A stretch of 64,000 nucleotides of DNA, from positions 248,001-312,000 of the forward strand of contig NZ_MZXV01000056.1 in the NCBI RefSeq assembly GCF_003253745.1, written 5' to 3'. A program made the position numbers and the translations under genes. This document shows positions 40,777-48,853 of the stretch, piece after piece. The first letter of the stretch is position 1; every line of letters starts with the position of its first letter. The DNA is from Mesorhizobium kowhaii. GTDB taxonomy: Bacteria; Pseudomonadota; Alphaproteobacteria; Rhizobiales; Rhizobiaceae. The notes beneath the pieces are model-generated. The model was not told the origin of the DNA. It did not search any database and saw only the letters and a list, made by a program, of their open reading frames with translations.

Positions 40777-41106
40777 ATGCAGCGGATGGGGATGGTTCTG
40801 GGGCTGAAGCTGGAAAAGGTCGAGGAGTATGTCCGCCTTCATGCCGCCGTCTGGCCCGACGTGCTGACCATGATCTCGGCCTGCAACATCAAGAATTACT
40901 CGATCTACCTGAAGCGACCGGAGAACCTGCTGTTCAGCACGTTCGAATACCACGGCACCGACTACGCGGCCGACATGGCCAGGATGGCGGCCGACCCGAA
41001 GACGCAGGAATGGTGGGCGGTTTGCATGCCTTGCCAGGAACCGCTGGCGACGCGCGGGGAAGGCGAATGGTGGGCAGCGATGGACGAGGTTTTCCATCAT
41101 GATTGA
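40777..41106 (+). CDS. L-rhamnose mutarotase family protein
   Basis: A 109-residue cytosolic protein of the RhaM family, which interconverts alpha and beta anomers of L-rhamnose or related 6-deoxy sugars. Family residues: LEKVEEYVRLHAAVWPDVL (active-site Tyr and His), NYSIYL, and the Trp pair in QEWWAVCMP. It overlaps the next gene by eight bases. The founding member is RhaM; in operons without rhamnose genes the natural sugar often is L-fucose or another 6-deoxyhexose, so the symbol is withheld. Confidence 0.88.
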   Translation: MQRMGMVLGLKLEKVEEYVRLHAAVWPDVLTMISACNIKNYSIYLKRPENLLFSTFEYHGTDYAADMARMAADPKTQEWWAVCMPCQEPLATRGEGEWWAAMDEVFHHD

Positions 41107-42175
41107 GGGCGGTTTCGACCCTGCCTCACTCGTCCAGTCCTGGCCCAAACCCTCGACGCCCCGGCCGATCGTCACCTTCGGCGCCGGTTCGATCGTCGGC
41201 GATGCGCATTTCCCGGCTTACAGGAAGGCCGGCTTCCCGATCGCCGGGCTTTACGATCCCGATCATGCCAAAGCGGAAAAGCTGGCCAGCCAATGGGGTG
41301 TGACGGTCTTCCGCACGCCCGAGGAAGCGGCCACTGTCGAGGGTGCGATCTTCGACCTCGCGACGCCACCCACTCACCATGCCGATGTGCTTGACGCATT
41401 GCCTGACGGCGCGGTGGCGTTGATCCAGAAACCGATGGGCAGCAACCTTACCGAGGCGACCGCAATCCTCGATATCTGCCGTTCCAAGAAGCTGCAGGCG
41501 GCGGTGAATTTCCAGGCGCGTTTCGCGCCGATGGTGCTGGCGCTCAAGGATGCCATCGCCAAGGGCTGGCTCGGCGAGATCGTCGACTTCGACGCCTGGC
41601 TGGCGCTGGCGACACCATGGCAGCTGTGGGAGTTCCTGCTCAAGGCGCCGCGCGTCGAGATCGCCATGCATTCGATCCACTATCTCGACCTGATCCGGCA
41701 GTTGCTCGGCGACCCGCATGGCGTGCACGCCAAGACGCTCGGCCATCCCAACCATGCCGTAGCGCAGACGCGCACCAGCGCCATTCTCGACTATGGCGAT
41801 ACCGTGCGCTGCGCACTGTCGATCAATCACGACCACAAATTCGGCCGCCGGCACCAGGCCTCCGAGTTCCGCATTTGCGGCACCGAGGGCGCGGCCTATC
41901 TCAAGCTTGGCCTCAACCTCGACTATCCGCGCGGCGAACCGGAGGTGCTGGAAATTTATCCGAAAGGCGGAACCGATTGGATCGCGGTGCCATTGGCCGG
42001 AGCATGGTTCCCCGATGCCTTCGTCGGCCGCATGGCCAATGTCCAGCGTTTTGCGGCCGGCGAGGACGCGAAGCTGATCAGTCCGGTCGAGGATGCGTGG
42101 TACACCATGGCGCTGGTCGAGGCCGCTTATCAGTCGAGTGCGGCACCGGCGACGCCGATCGCGGAAAGACCCTGA
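41099..42175 (+). CDS. Gfo/Idh/MocA family oxidoreductase
   Basis: A 358-residue NAD(P)-dependent sugar or inositol dehydrogenase. Rossmann motif: VTFGAGSIVGDAHFPAYRKAG near residues 24-44; the catalytic-site motif IQKPMGSNLTEA near 100-111; a C-terminal alpha/beta substrate domain with IAMHSIHYLDLIRQLLG. It overlaps the mutarotase gene by eight bases and the maoC start by one. A role in oxidising or reducing the imported sugar derivative is likely. Confidence 0.9.
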   Translation: MIEGGFDPASLVQSWPKPSTPRPIVTFGAGSIVGDAHFPAYRKAGFPIAGLYDPDHAKAEKLASQWGVTVFRTPEEAATVEGAIFDLATPPTHHADVLDALPDGAVALIQKPMGSNLTEATAILDICRSKKLQAAVNFQARFAPMVLALKDAIAKGWLGEIVDFDAWLALATPWQLWEFLLKAPRVEIAMHSIHYLDLIRQLLGDPHGVHAKTLGHPNHAVAQTRTSAILDYGDTVRCALSINHDHKFGRRHQASEFRICGTEGAAYLKLGLNLDYPRGEPEVLEIYPKGGTDWIAVPLAGAWFPDAFVGRMANVQRFAAGEDAKLISPVEDAWYTMALVEAAYQSSAAPATPIAERP

Positions 42176-42627
42176 TGGAACAGATCCAGTATTTCGAAGA
42201 CTACGAGATCGGCGCTTCGCGCCTCACCAGCGGCCGCACCATCACCGAGACCGACTTTGTCGTCCATGCCGGCCACACCGGCGATTTCTTCCCGCATCAC
42301 ATGGACGCCGAGTTCATGAAGATGACGCCGTTCGGCCAGCGCATTGCCCATGGCACGCTGGTGTTCTCGATCGGCATCGGGCTGACGGCGACCATCGTCA
42401 ATCCCGTCGCCTTTTCCTATGGCTACGACCGGCTGCGCTTCATCAAGCCGGTGTTCATCGGCGACACGATCCGCACGCGCACCACCATCGCGGCCAAGGA
42501 GGACGATCCCAAGCGGCCGGGCTCCGGACGGGTGATCGAACGCTGCGAAGTGATCAACCAGCGCGGGGACGTGGTGCTGGCAGCCGACCACATCTACATC
42601 GTCGAACGCAGGCCGGCGCGGAGCTGA
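42175..42627 (+). CDS. MaoC family dehydratase
   Basis: A 150-residue hot-dog fold hydratase. Core: FEDYEIGASRLTSGRTITETDFVVHAGHTGDFFPHHMD with the Asp-x4-His-type catalytic region, then QRIAHGTLVFSIGIG and FSYGYDRLRFIKPVFIGDTI. It lacks the N-terminal extension of the paralogue at 30567. Start and stop codons overlap (TGATG) with the Gfo/Idh/MocA gene. Why a thioester hydratase ends a sugar operon is unclear; it may belong with the CoA transferase 11 kb upstream. Confidence 0.88.
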   Translation: MEQIQYFEDYEIGASRLTSGRTITETDFVVHAGHTGDFFPHHMDAEFMKMTPFGQRIAHGTLVFSIGIGLTATIVNPVAFSYGYDRLRFIKPVFIGDTIRTRTTIAAKEDDPKRPGSGRVIERCEVINQRGDVVLAADHIYIVERRPARS

Positions 42628-42764
42628 AACTCGGGGCAATTCCTATGAGCCGGTGGCGCGCGGTGATGCGCTCCAGCCCGAGCAGCAGGACCGGTGTTGC
42701 CGCCACCAGGATCATGCTGTGCGCGGCACCCGCCACTGGACTCCGAGCACGCCTTCACCACGGC
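42628..42764. other. Short gap, possible permease C-terminal remnant on the minus strand
   Basis: A gap of 137 bases. On the minus strand, 42635-42736 can be read as VAGAAHSMILVAATPVLLLG followed by LERITARHRLIGIA, similar to the last membrane helix of a transporter, with no initiation site and no natural stop at the expected place. It may be debris of a lost gene. No terminator is evident. Confidence 0.25.
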
Positions 42765-43445
42765 CTAGGATTTTCGCGACAGACCATCTCCCTCTATCGC
42801 GTTGACCAGCGTCTCGCTTCCTTCGCGAAGATGCTGCATCAAAATGCTTACGGCCTTGTCGCCGTCGCGCCGCCGGCAGGCAGCCAGCAGGTCGCGGTGC
42901 TCCGTCTGCGAGCGGTTGCGATAGTCCAGGTTCGACAGCAGGATACGGACATAACGATCAGCCGCGTTGTGATGCGCCTCGATCAGGCCGAGCAATCGCC
43001 GGTTGCCGCAGGCATGGTAGAGAGCCAGATGAAAGGCCCGGTTCAGCGCGCCCCATCGGCCGACATTGCGCTCCGCGTCGATCTGGTCGAGCACCTGTTC
43101 AGCCTCCTCGAGCTTCGCGCCGGCGAGGCCGGGTACAGAGAGCCGGAGCGCCTCGCTTTCGAGCAGCTCGCGCAATGCATAGATTTCGCTGATCTCGGCG
43201 CTGTCCATCCGGGCGACATGCGCGCCCTTTGTCGGGTGGATGGAAACAATACCCTCGGCTTCAAGCTGGCGAAGGGCGTCACGAATGGGCATCCGGCTGA
43301 AGCCGAACTGCTCGGCCAGCTCGTCCTGGCGAAGCGGAGTGCCTGCCTTTATCGTGCCATTGGCAATCGCCTCGCGCAGGACATTGGCGACCTGCTCGGC
43401 CACGGTCCGCGGGCCCTGCATCACGCTTTCCGCAAACCCTCGCAA
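42765..43445 (-). CDS. GntR family transcriptional regulator (FCD subfamily)
   Basis: A 226-residue regulator. Winged helix: VAEQVANVLREAIANGTIKAGTPLRQDELAEQFGFSRMPIRDALRQLEAEGIV; FCD domain with NRAFHLALYHACGN and the histidine of TEHRDLLAACRRRD. An internal ATG at 43421 is an alternative start. It converges on the maoC operon, so it may control that operon, the MFS gene next to it or itself. GTAT-N6-ATAC lies 59 bases upstream. Confidence 0.9.
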   Translation of the reverse strand: MRGFAESVMQGPRTVAEQVANVLREAIANGTIKAGTPLRQDELAEQFGFSRMPIRDALRQLEAEGIVSIHPTKGAHVARMDSAEISEIYALRELLESEALRLSVPGLAGAKLEEAEQVLDQIDAERNVGRWGALNRAFHLALYHACGNRRLLGLIEAHHNAADRYVRILLSNLDYRNRSQTEHRDLLAACRRRDGDKAVSILMQHLREGSETLVNAIEGDGLSRKS

Positions 43446-43503
43446 GCGATGCTCCTTTTCACACGTCGCCCAGCCTAACCGAAGACTCCCTGCATGGATA
43501 TAA

Positions 43504-43517
43504 GTATGCCCGTATAC
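43504..43517. promoter_or_regulatory. Candidate GntR operator upstream of the 42765 gene
   Basis: GTAT at 43504-43507 and ATAC at 43514-43517 flank GCCCGT. Half-sites of this form are common in FCD-type GntR operators, and the position fits autoregulation. Short and imperfect, hence low confidence. Confidence 0.3.
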
Positions 43518-43616
43518 GCGCCGTCAGACAGGCGGCGGCGGCAAGGATCGGCACGGCGCCGGTGGATCATGGCAAGGAGAGCATGCCTCGAAACTGGCTA
43601 CGCCACGTCCGTCGCC

Positions 43617-45059
43617 TTATTTGCGAGAACTGCCCTTCCGAACGTGACCGCTGACCTGCACGCCGTCCTCGGCACGCAGATACAGGAAGCCGGGAATGGA
43701 CAGCAGCGGGATGATCGCGGTCAGCAGGAACACCTCATGAAAGCGCTCCGGTGTCACGATGTGGGTTTCCCCTGCAACCAGACCCAGCACCATGGCGGCG
43801 ATTGAAACGCCGAGCGAAACGCTGAGCTGCTGCAGGACGCCGCCGAGGCTGGTGGCGCGGCTGAGCTTGTCCGCCGGCAGGTCGGCATAGGACAGCGTGT
43901 TGGAAGTCATGAACTGCGCCGAACGGATGATGCCGAACACAAAGACGTAGAGGCCGATCATCCAGTGCGGCGTGTCGGCGCCGATCAGGGCGAAGCCCGC
44001 TACGGCGGCGGAGCCGACAAGCGCGCTGCCGATCAGCACGACATTGAAGCCGAAGCGCCGCAACAGCGGCGACAGCAGCGGCCGGATGAGCAAGGCGCCG
44101 AAGCTGCCGACGAATGTCAGCGAACCGGAGGTGACCGGGCTCATGCCAAAGCCGACCTGCAGCATCAGCGGCAACAGGAACGGCACGCCGTTGAGGCCGA
44201 CGCGGCACAGGCCGCCGGCCAGCGTGCCGACCCAGAACGAGCGAAACCGAAACAGCGTCAGGTCGACTGCCGGCGCGACGACGCGGCGCGCATAGCGCCC
44301 GAAGGCGAGCAGCAGCAGGACCGCCGCGGCCAGCACCAGCACTGTCGCCGAAACAGGGATGATCGGCCGGCCGATACTCTCCAGCCCGAATTGCAGCAGT
44401 GCAACGCCGCACCCCACCATCAGGAACCCGGCGAAGTCGAAGCGTTGCACCGCTTGCTCATGGAAATCGTCGACGAAGCGCAGCGCGGCCAGAATGCCGA
44501 GGCAGCCGAACGGCACGTTGACATAGAATATCCAGCGCCACGAGGCATAGGTGGTCAACAGGCCGCCGAGCAGCGGCCCGATGACAGGTCCCATGATGGC
44601 GGGCAAGGTCATGTAGGTCATGGCGGTGATCAGCCCGCTGCGCGGAAAGCTGCGCAGCAGGATCAGCCGCCCGACGGGCGTCATCATGGCGCCGCCCAGC
44701 CCCTGCAGGGCGCGCATCGCCAGCAGCATGCCGAAACTGTTGGCGATGCCGCACAGCGCCGAGCCAAGGGTGAAGGTGAAAAGCGCCAGCGCGAACACGC
44801 GTCGTGCGCCGAACCTGTCCGCGAACCAGCCGCTGACGGGAATGAACACGGCCAAGGTCAGAATGTAAGTGGTGATCGCCAGGTTCAGCCTGACCGGCGT
44901 CGTGTCGAGGCTGCGCGCGATGGCCGGGATTGCGGTGGTGATGATGGTGGAATCGAGCTGCTCCATCAGAAAGGCGATGGCGACGATTGTCGGAATGATC
45001 AGTCTCAGCCTCGGGTCACGCTCGGTGGCAAATTGAGGCTGTTCCAATGCTGTGACCAA
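43617..45059 (-). CDS. MFS efflux transporter, DHA2 (EmrB/QacA) family
   Basis: A 480-residue inner-membrane proton antiporter with 14 hydrophobic segments. Family motifs: FLMEQLDSTIITTAIPAIARSL (motif D1), GWFADRFGARRVF (motif A), and GPVIGPLLGGLLTTYASWRWIFYVNVPFG (motif C and following). The frame opens with TTG codons at 45059 and 45047 but has no ATG before the first helix, so a TTG start is likely. It probably exports drugs or toxic intermediates. The neighbouring GntR is a possible regulator. Confidence 0.9.
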   Translation of the reverse strand: MVTALEQPQFATERDPRLRLIIPTIVAIAFLMEQLDSTIITTAIPAIARSLDTTPVRLNLAITTYILTLAVFIPVSGWFADRFGARRVFALALFTFTLGSALCGIANSFGMLLAMRALQGLGGAMMTPVGRLILLRSFPRSGLITAMTYMTLPAIMGPVIGPLLGGLLTTYASWRWIFYVNVPFGCLGILAALRFVDDFHEQAVQRFDFAGFLMVGCGVALLQFGLESIGRPIIPVSATVLVLAAAVLLLLAFGRYARRVVAPAVDLTLFRFRSFWVGTLAGGLCRVGLNGVPFLLPLMLQVGFGMSPVTSGSLTFVGSFGALLIRPLLSPLLRRFGFNVVLIGSALVGSAAVAGFALIGADTPHWMIGLYVFVFGIIRSAQFMTSNTLSYADLPADKLSRATSLGGVLQQLSVSLGVSIAAMVLGLVAGETHIVTPERFHEVFLLTAIIPLLSIPGFLYLRAEDGVQVSGHVRKGSSRK

Positions 45060-45212
45060 TTCCGGCGGCTGTGTGCGATCAGTTGGGACCTGATCACGCG
45101 GCCTGTCTTATGATCCGACAAAAAGCGGAACGGTAGTCATTTCTGCCTGGATGGAGGTCAACAAATCTTGACTGCAGGCCGCGAGTTCTGCGGCGAAGAC
45201 GGCAGTGATTGG

Positions 45213-45737
45213 CTACGGCTTGGCCGCGAAGTCGAACCGGCAATGGTCGTGCCGGCCTTCGCAAGCGCAGCATGTCTCCTCGCATTCGACTTCCGTCGCT
45301 GTCGCAAGACCGAGCAGGAACGAGGAGGCGCCGGTGACAAAACCCTCGAACATGTAGCAGACGCGCTGGCCAGGCCCCTGCCCGGCCTCCAGCGCGAAGA
45401 TCGAATTCCTCAGGCTGATGCTGCCATGACGGCCGGCGACATCCAGCGCGTCGATCGAGAACTGGCCCCAGCCGCGTTGCGACAGACGCTGAAAATAGTG
45501 GCGGAACGTCGCCTCGGGATCGAGGCCCTTACCGCGCACCTGCTCCTCGCACCATTCGATGGCGGACTTTGCGGTCGCCGCTCGCAGGATGGCGCGATAG
45601 GCGTCGCGGCCAAGCGCTGCCTCGACCGCGAGATGATTGTTCACCAGGAAGTGCCTGGGCATGTAGACCATCGGCAGCCCGTCGGTCCGCCAGATGCCGC
45701 TCGTCTCGTCGACATCGATCGGAACCGCGGGCTGCAT
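45213..45737 (-). CDS. V4R (4-vinyl reductase) domain protein, DUF5943-like
   Basis: A 174-residue soluble protein. The C-terminal two-thirds match the V4R small-molecule-binding domain: AIEWCEEQVRGKGLDP, then QRGWGQFSIDALD, a central region around YMFEGFVTGASSFLLG, and the closing Cys cluster ECEETCCACEGRHDHCRF. V4R domains occur in regulators of aromatic catabolism and photosynthesis and may bind hydrocarbons and zinc. It is five bases from the amidohydrolase gene. It could be an effector-binding or accessory protein; no enzymatic residues are evident. Confidence 0.72.
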   Translation of the reverse strand: MQPAVPIDVDETSGIWRTDGLPMVYMPRHFLVNNHLAVEAALGRDAYRAILRAATAKSAIEWCEEQVRGKGLDPEATFRHYFQRLSQRGWGQFSIDALDVAGRHGSISLRNSIFALEAGQGPGQRVCYMFEGFVTGASSFLLGLATATEVECEETCCACEGRHDHCRFDFAAKP

Positions 45738-45742
45738 GATGC

Positions 45743-47017
45743 CTAGGCCGCTTGACGCTGCGCGGCGACCGACGCCGACTGGTCCTTGTAGAGCTCGCCG
45801 TCCTTCATGATGACGACGAGGTTCTTCTCATGCACCATCATGTCGAGGTCCTTCAGCGGGTCGCCATTGACCAGCAGCAGGTCGGCGATGAAGCCTTCCT
45901 TGACCATGCCGAGTTCGTCGCCGAGGCCCATCACCTGGCCGCCGAGCCGCGTGCCGCATTGCAACGCCTCGCTCGGCGAATAGCCGAGCAGGTCGACGAA
46001 ATGCTTGAGGTCGCGCGCGTTGGTGCCTTGCGGCGTCTGCGCGAAACCATAGTCGCCGCCGATCAGCGCACGCACGCCGCGCTTGCGCAGTTCGGTGTAG
46101 ACCTTGCGGCTGTCGTCGAGGATGCGCTGCATGCCGAACTTGACCGCCATCTCGTGGGTGAAGCCGAAGGGCTCGCCCTCGTACAGCGTGCCGTAGATGA
46201 TGCCGATGGCCGGGCCGACGAAGATGCGGTCCTTGGCCGATTCCAGCGCGTCGAGCGCTTCCTCGTCGGCGGATTCGCAGTGGTAGATGACGTCGACGCC
46301 GCACTTCACCGCGCGCTTCACCGAACCGGCGGCGCGGGCATGGCAGTTGATCTTCTTGCCGAAGTCACGCGCGACCGACACCGCCGTCATCACCTCGGCC
46401 TCGCTCATCACGGTGAGGCCGCCATGCGCCGCAGGGCTCAGATCATCGCCGGAAATGTTGATCTTGATGTTGTCGGCGCCTTCGCGGCAGCACAGGCGCA
46501 CCGCCTTGGTGATCTCCTCGACGCCGTCGGCGATCATGCCGAAGCTCTCGTGATACATATGCTGCTGGCGCTCGTCGCCAAGGCCGCCGGTCACAGTGAT
46601 CTCGGGGCTGCCGGCACGCATGCGCGGCCCCGGCAGGCGGCCGGCATTGATTTCGTTGCGGATGACGATGTCGAGCCTGAGCTTCGAGGTCGCGGCGCTG
46701 TAGGCGCTGGTGAAGCCATGGTCGAGCAACGTCTTGGCATTGCGCATGGTGAGCAGAAGGTGCTCCTCGGGCGGGATCAGGCCGAGGTCGGAATCCTTGA
46801 TCGCGCCGCCGAAGGAGATGTGGGCATGGCCTTCGACAAGGCCCGGCATCAGCGTCATGCCGCGGCACTCGACCGTCGTCGCGCCGTCGCCGGACAATTG
46901 CCCGGGCGTGCGCGCGATGGTGACGATGCGGCCGTTGTCGACCAGCAGATCGGCCGGAAAGGCATCGGCGCCGGTGCCGTCCCAGATCATGGCATTTCGA
47001 AACATCACTCTTGTCAT
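45743..47017 (-). CDS. Metal-dependent amidohydrolase (imidazolonepropionase-like)
   Basis: A 424-residue amidohydrolase-superfamily enzyme. HxH in GLVEGHAHISFGG, the carboxylated-lysine region in NIKINISGDD, metal histidines in NCHARAAGS and VIYHCESADE, and the final aspartate in IGGDYGFAQTPQGTNA. The C-terminal GMVKEGFIADLLLVNGDPLKDL is the beta-domain closing strand. The ATG at 47017 is set by AAAGGA nine bases upstream. It lies between the V4R and FAH genes. Its relatives cleave prolidase-type, imidazolone or cyclic amide substrates; the substrate is unknown. Confidence 0.88.
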   Translation of the reverse strand: MTRVMFRNAMIWDGTGADAFPADLLVDNGRIVTIARTPGQLSGDGATTVECRGMTLMPGLVEGHAHISFGGAIKDSDLGLIPPEEHLLLTMRNAKTLLDHGFTSAYSAATSKLRLDIVIRNEINAGRLPGPRMRAGSPEITVTGGLGDERQQHMYHESFGMIADGVEEITKAVRLCCREGADNIKINISGDDLSPAAHGGLTVMSEAEVMTAVSVARDFGKKINCHARAAGSVKRAVKCGVDVIYHCESADEEALDALESAKDRIFVGPAIGIIYGTLYEGEPFGFTHEMAVKFGMQRILDDSRKVYTELRKRGVRALIGGDYGFAQTPQGTNARDLKHFVDLLGYSPSEALQCGTRLGGQVMGLGDELGMVKEGFIADLLLVNGDPLKDLDMMVHEKNLVVIMKDGELYKDQSASVAAQRQAA

Positions 47018-47045
47018 GACATCGTCCTTTCGGAGTTGACGGGTT

Positions 47046-47939
47046 TTATTGGTTGACGGCTTGCGCTGATATGACGTCGTCGGCAACGACATTGGACAGG
47101 ATGCCGACGTCCTCCAGCTCCACTTCGCAGACGTCGCCATGCTTCATGAACAGCTGCGGCTTGCGCGCCATGCCGACGCCGGACGGCGTGCCGGTGACGA
47201 GGATGTCGCCCGGCTCGAGCGTGATCGCCTCGCTGATGATCGAGATCAGCGACGCGACATCGAAGATCATGTCGCTGGTCGAGGCGCTCTGGACGATTTG
47301 GCCGTTGAGGCGTGTCTGGATGCGCAGCCCCTTGCCGCCCGGCGGCAATTCGTCCGCCGTCACGAAGATCGGCCCGAAGGATCCGGTGCCGTCGAAGTTC
47401 TTGCCGACGGTCCATTGCGGCGACTTGGTCTGGAAGTCGCGGATCGAGGCATCGTTGAAGATGGAGTAACCGGCGACATGGCTCAGCGCCTGGCCGGGGG
47501 CAATGTGGCGGCCGGCCTTGCCGATGATGGCGACCATCTCGCCTTCGTAGTCGAGCTGGATCGAGGCCTCCGGACGGCGGATGGCCGCGCCATGCCCGAT
47601 CAGGCTGGTCGAGAAGCGGGCAAACAGCGTCGGATAGGTCGGCGGCACGAAGCCGCTCTCGATCGAATGGTCGACATAGTTCAGACCGACGCAAATGATC
47701 TTGCCCGGCGCCGATATCGGCGGCAGCCATTCGACCGATTGAGGATCGATCCGTCGTCCGCTGGCCAGCCGCTCGCCGGCCGCCTGCAGCGCCTGCGCGC
47801 CTTCGGCAATCAGGTCCTCCAATCGTCCGGGAAACATCGCATCGCTTTCGTCGATGCCGCGGAACTCACCTTCCGGCAATGCGATTGCCAGTCCGGGTCC
47901 CCGCGACGATTTATAGGCTGCAAATCGCACTGGCCACAT
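47046..47939 (-). CDS. Fumarylacetoacetate hydrolase family protein
   Basis: A 297-residue FAH-type enzyme of C-C bond hydrolysis, decarboxylation or hydration of 2-oxo acids. The metal-binding Glu pair lies in IQLDYEGEMVAIIGK, the Asp in FNDASIRDFQ, and the core motifs are CVGLNYVDHSIESG and GDILVTGTPSGVGMARKP. First gene of the operon with the amidohydrolase and V4R genes. The promoter region carries the palindrome TCTGT-CA-ACAGA shared with the PotABCD operon. The family does many reactions, so none is assigned. Confidence 0.9.
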   Translation of the reverse strand: MWPVRFAAYKSSRGPGLAIALPEGEFRGIDESDAMFPGRLEDLIAEGAQALQAAGERLASGRRIDPQSVEWLPPISAPGKIICVGLNYVDHSIESGFVPPTYPTLFARFSTSLIGHGAAIRRPEASIQLDYEGEMVAIIGKAGRHIAPGQALSHVAGYSIFNDASIRDFQTKSPQWTVGKNFDGTGSFGPIFVTADELPPGGKGLRIQTRLNGQIVQSASTSDMIFDVASLISIISEAITLEPGDILVTGTPSGVGMARKPQLFMKHGDVCEVELEDVGILSNVVADDVISAQAVNQ

Positions 47940-47978
47940 CCTCGCTTGTGAAGGCTGGACTTTGTTCAGAAATTATAT

Positions 47979-47992
47979 ATCTGTCAACAGAG
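47979..47992. promoter_or_regulatory. GntR operator candidate, copy 1 (shared motif)
   Basis: ATCTGTCAACAGAG contains the inverted repeat TCTGT-CA-ACAGA. It lies in an AT-rich block between divergent FAH and GntR genes; the block, including AATTATAT on one side and AATATATT, TTTTGC and TTCTGA on the other, recurs at 52747-52791. One protein recognising both is likely. Confidence 0.65.
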
Positions 47993-48075
47993 AATATATT
48001 ATTTTGCATTCTGATTCCTGCCTGGGATAATGTATGAGGGGCATTCGATGGACAGATTCGGCCGCGGGCGAACCA

Positions 48076-48777
48076 ATGGCTAGGGAAGGCTCGATCAATC
48101 TCACCCAGGGCGCGTATGAGGATCTGCGCGCCGACCTGTTGTCGTGCCGGATCGCGCCCGGCAGCCGGCTCAAGGTGCAGGAACTGTGCGACAGGCTGTC
48201 CGTCAGCCTCGGTGCCATCCGCGAGGCACTGTCGCGGCTGACGTCCGAGGGCCTTGTCGTGGCCGAGCCGCAGCGCGGCTTTCGCGCCGCGCCGATTTCG
48301 GCCGAGGACCTGCTCGACCTCACCAAGACCCGCATCCAGATCGAGACGCTGTGCATCCGCCGTGCCATCGAGGTCGGCGACGTCGCCTGGGAATCGCAGT
48401 TGGTCGCCGCCCTGCATCGGCTGTCGCGCACGCCCGAGCACACACCGGATGATCCGGTGCATTCGAGCGATGAATGGGCGACCGCGCATGCGGCCTTCCA
48501 CAAGGCCCTGGTCGGCGGCTGCGACAGCCGCTGGCTGCTGCGCCTGCGCGACCAGCTTTACGATCAGAGCGAGCGCTACCGCCGACGTTCGGTCTCGCTG
48601 GCGCCCAATGCCCGCAACATCAGCAAGGAACATCAGGACCTCGCCAATGCCGTGCTCGACCGCGATACCGAGAAGGCAGCCGAACTGCTGGCGGCGCATC
48701 TGGCGGTGACCACCGACATCCTGCTGGCCGCCGAAGCCGATGACCTGCCGGCGCGCAAGACAATTGTGCGGGCATAG
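48076..48777 (+). CDS. GntR family transcriptional regulator (FCD subfamily)
   Basis: A 233-residue regulator. Winged helix: NLTQGAYEDLRADLLSCRIAPGSRLKVQELCDRLSVSLGAIREALSRLTSEGLV. The FCD domain has HAAFHKALVGGCDS and EHQDLANAVLDRDTEKA. An alternative in-frame start is at 48034. It is divergent from the FAH operon and followed by a strong terminator. The shared palindrome upstream of both the FAH operon and the Pot-type importer suggests it controls both. Confidence 0.9.
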   Translation: MAREGSINLTQGAYEDLRADLLSCRIAPGSRLKVQELCDRLSVSLGAIREALSRLTSEGLVVAEPQRGFRAAPISAEDLLDLTKTRIQIETLCIRRAIEVGDVAWESQLVAALHRLSRTPEHTPDDPVHSSDEWATAHAAFHKALVGGCDSRWLLRLRDQLYDQSERYRRRSVSLAPNARNISKEHQDLANAVLDRDTEKAAELLAAHLAVTTDILLAAEADDLPARKTIVRA

Positions 48778-48811
48778 CGTTTCATTTTCGAGTTCCTCGG
48801 ACAGGATGTAA

Positions 48812-48843
48812 AAACGCCGCCCGTACAAACGGGCGGCGTTTTG
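48812..48843. terminator. Bidirectional Rho-independent terminator
   Basis: ACGCCGCCCG (48815-48824) and CGGGCGGCGT (48831-48840) form a perfect 10-base-pair stem with the loop TACAAA, flanked by AAAA on one side and TTTT on the other. Lying between the convergent GntR and PotD-like genes, it can terminate both transcripts. Confidence 0.88.
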
Positions 48844-48853
48844 CGTCACGGGC

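Noticed and set aside
43965..45113. Plus-strand frame opposite the MFS gene
   Set aside because: Composed of Gln/Glu/Asp/Arg runs typical of the complement of membrane-protein codons. The minus strand encodes 14 clear hydrophobic segments.
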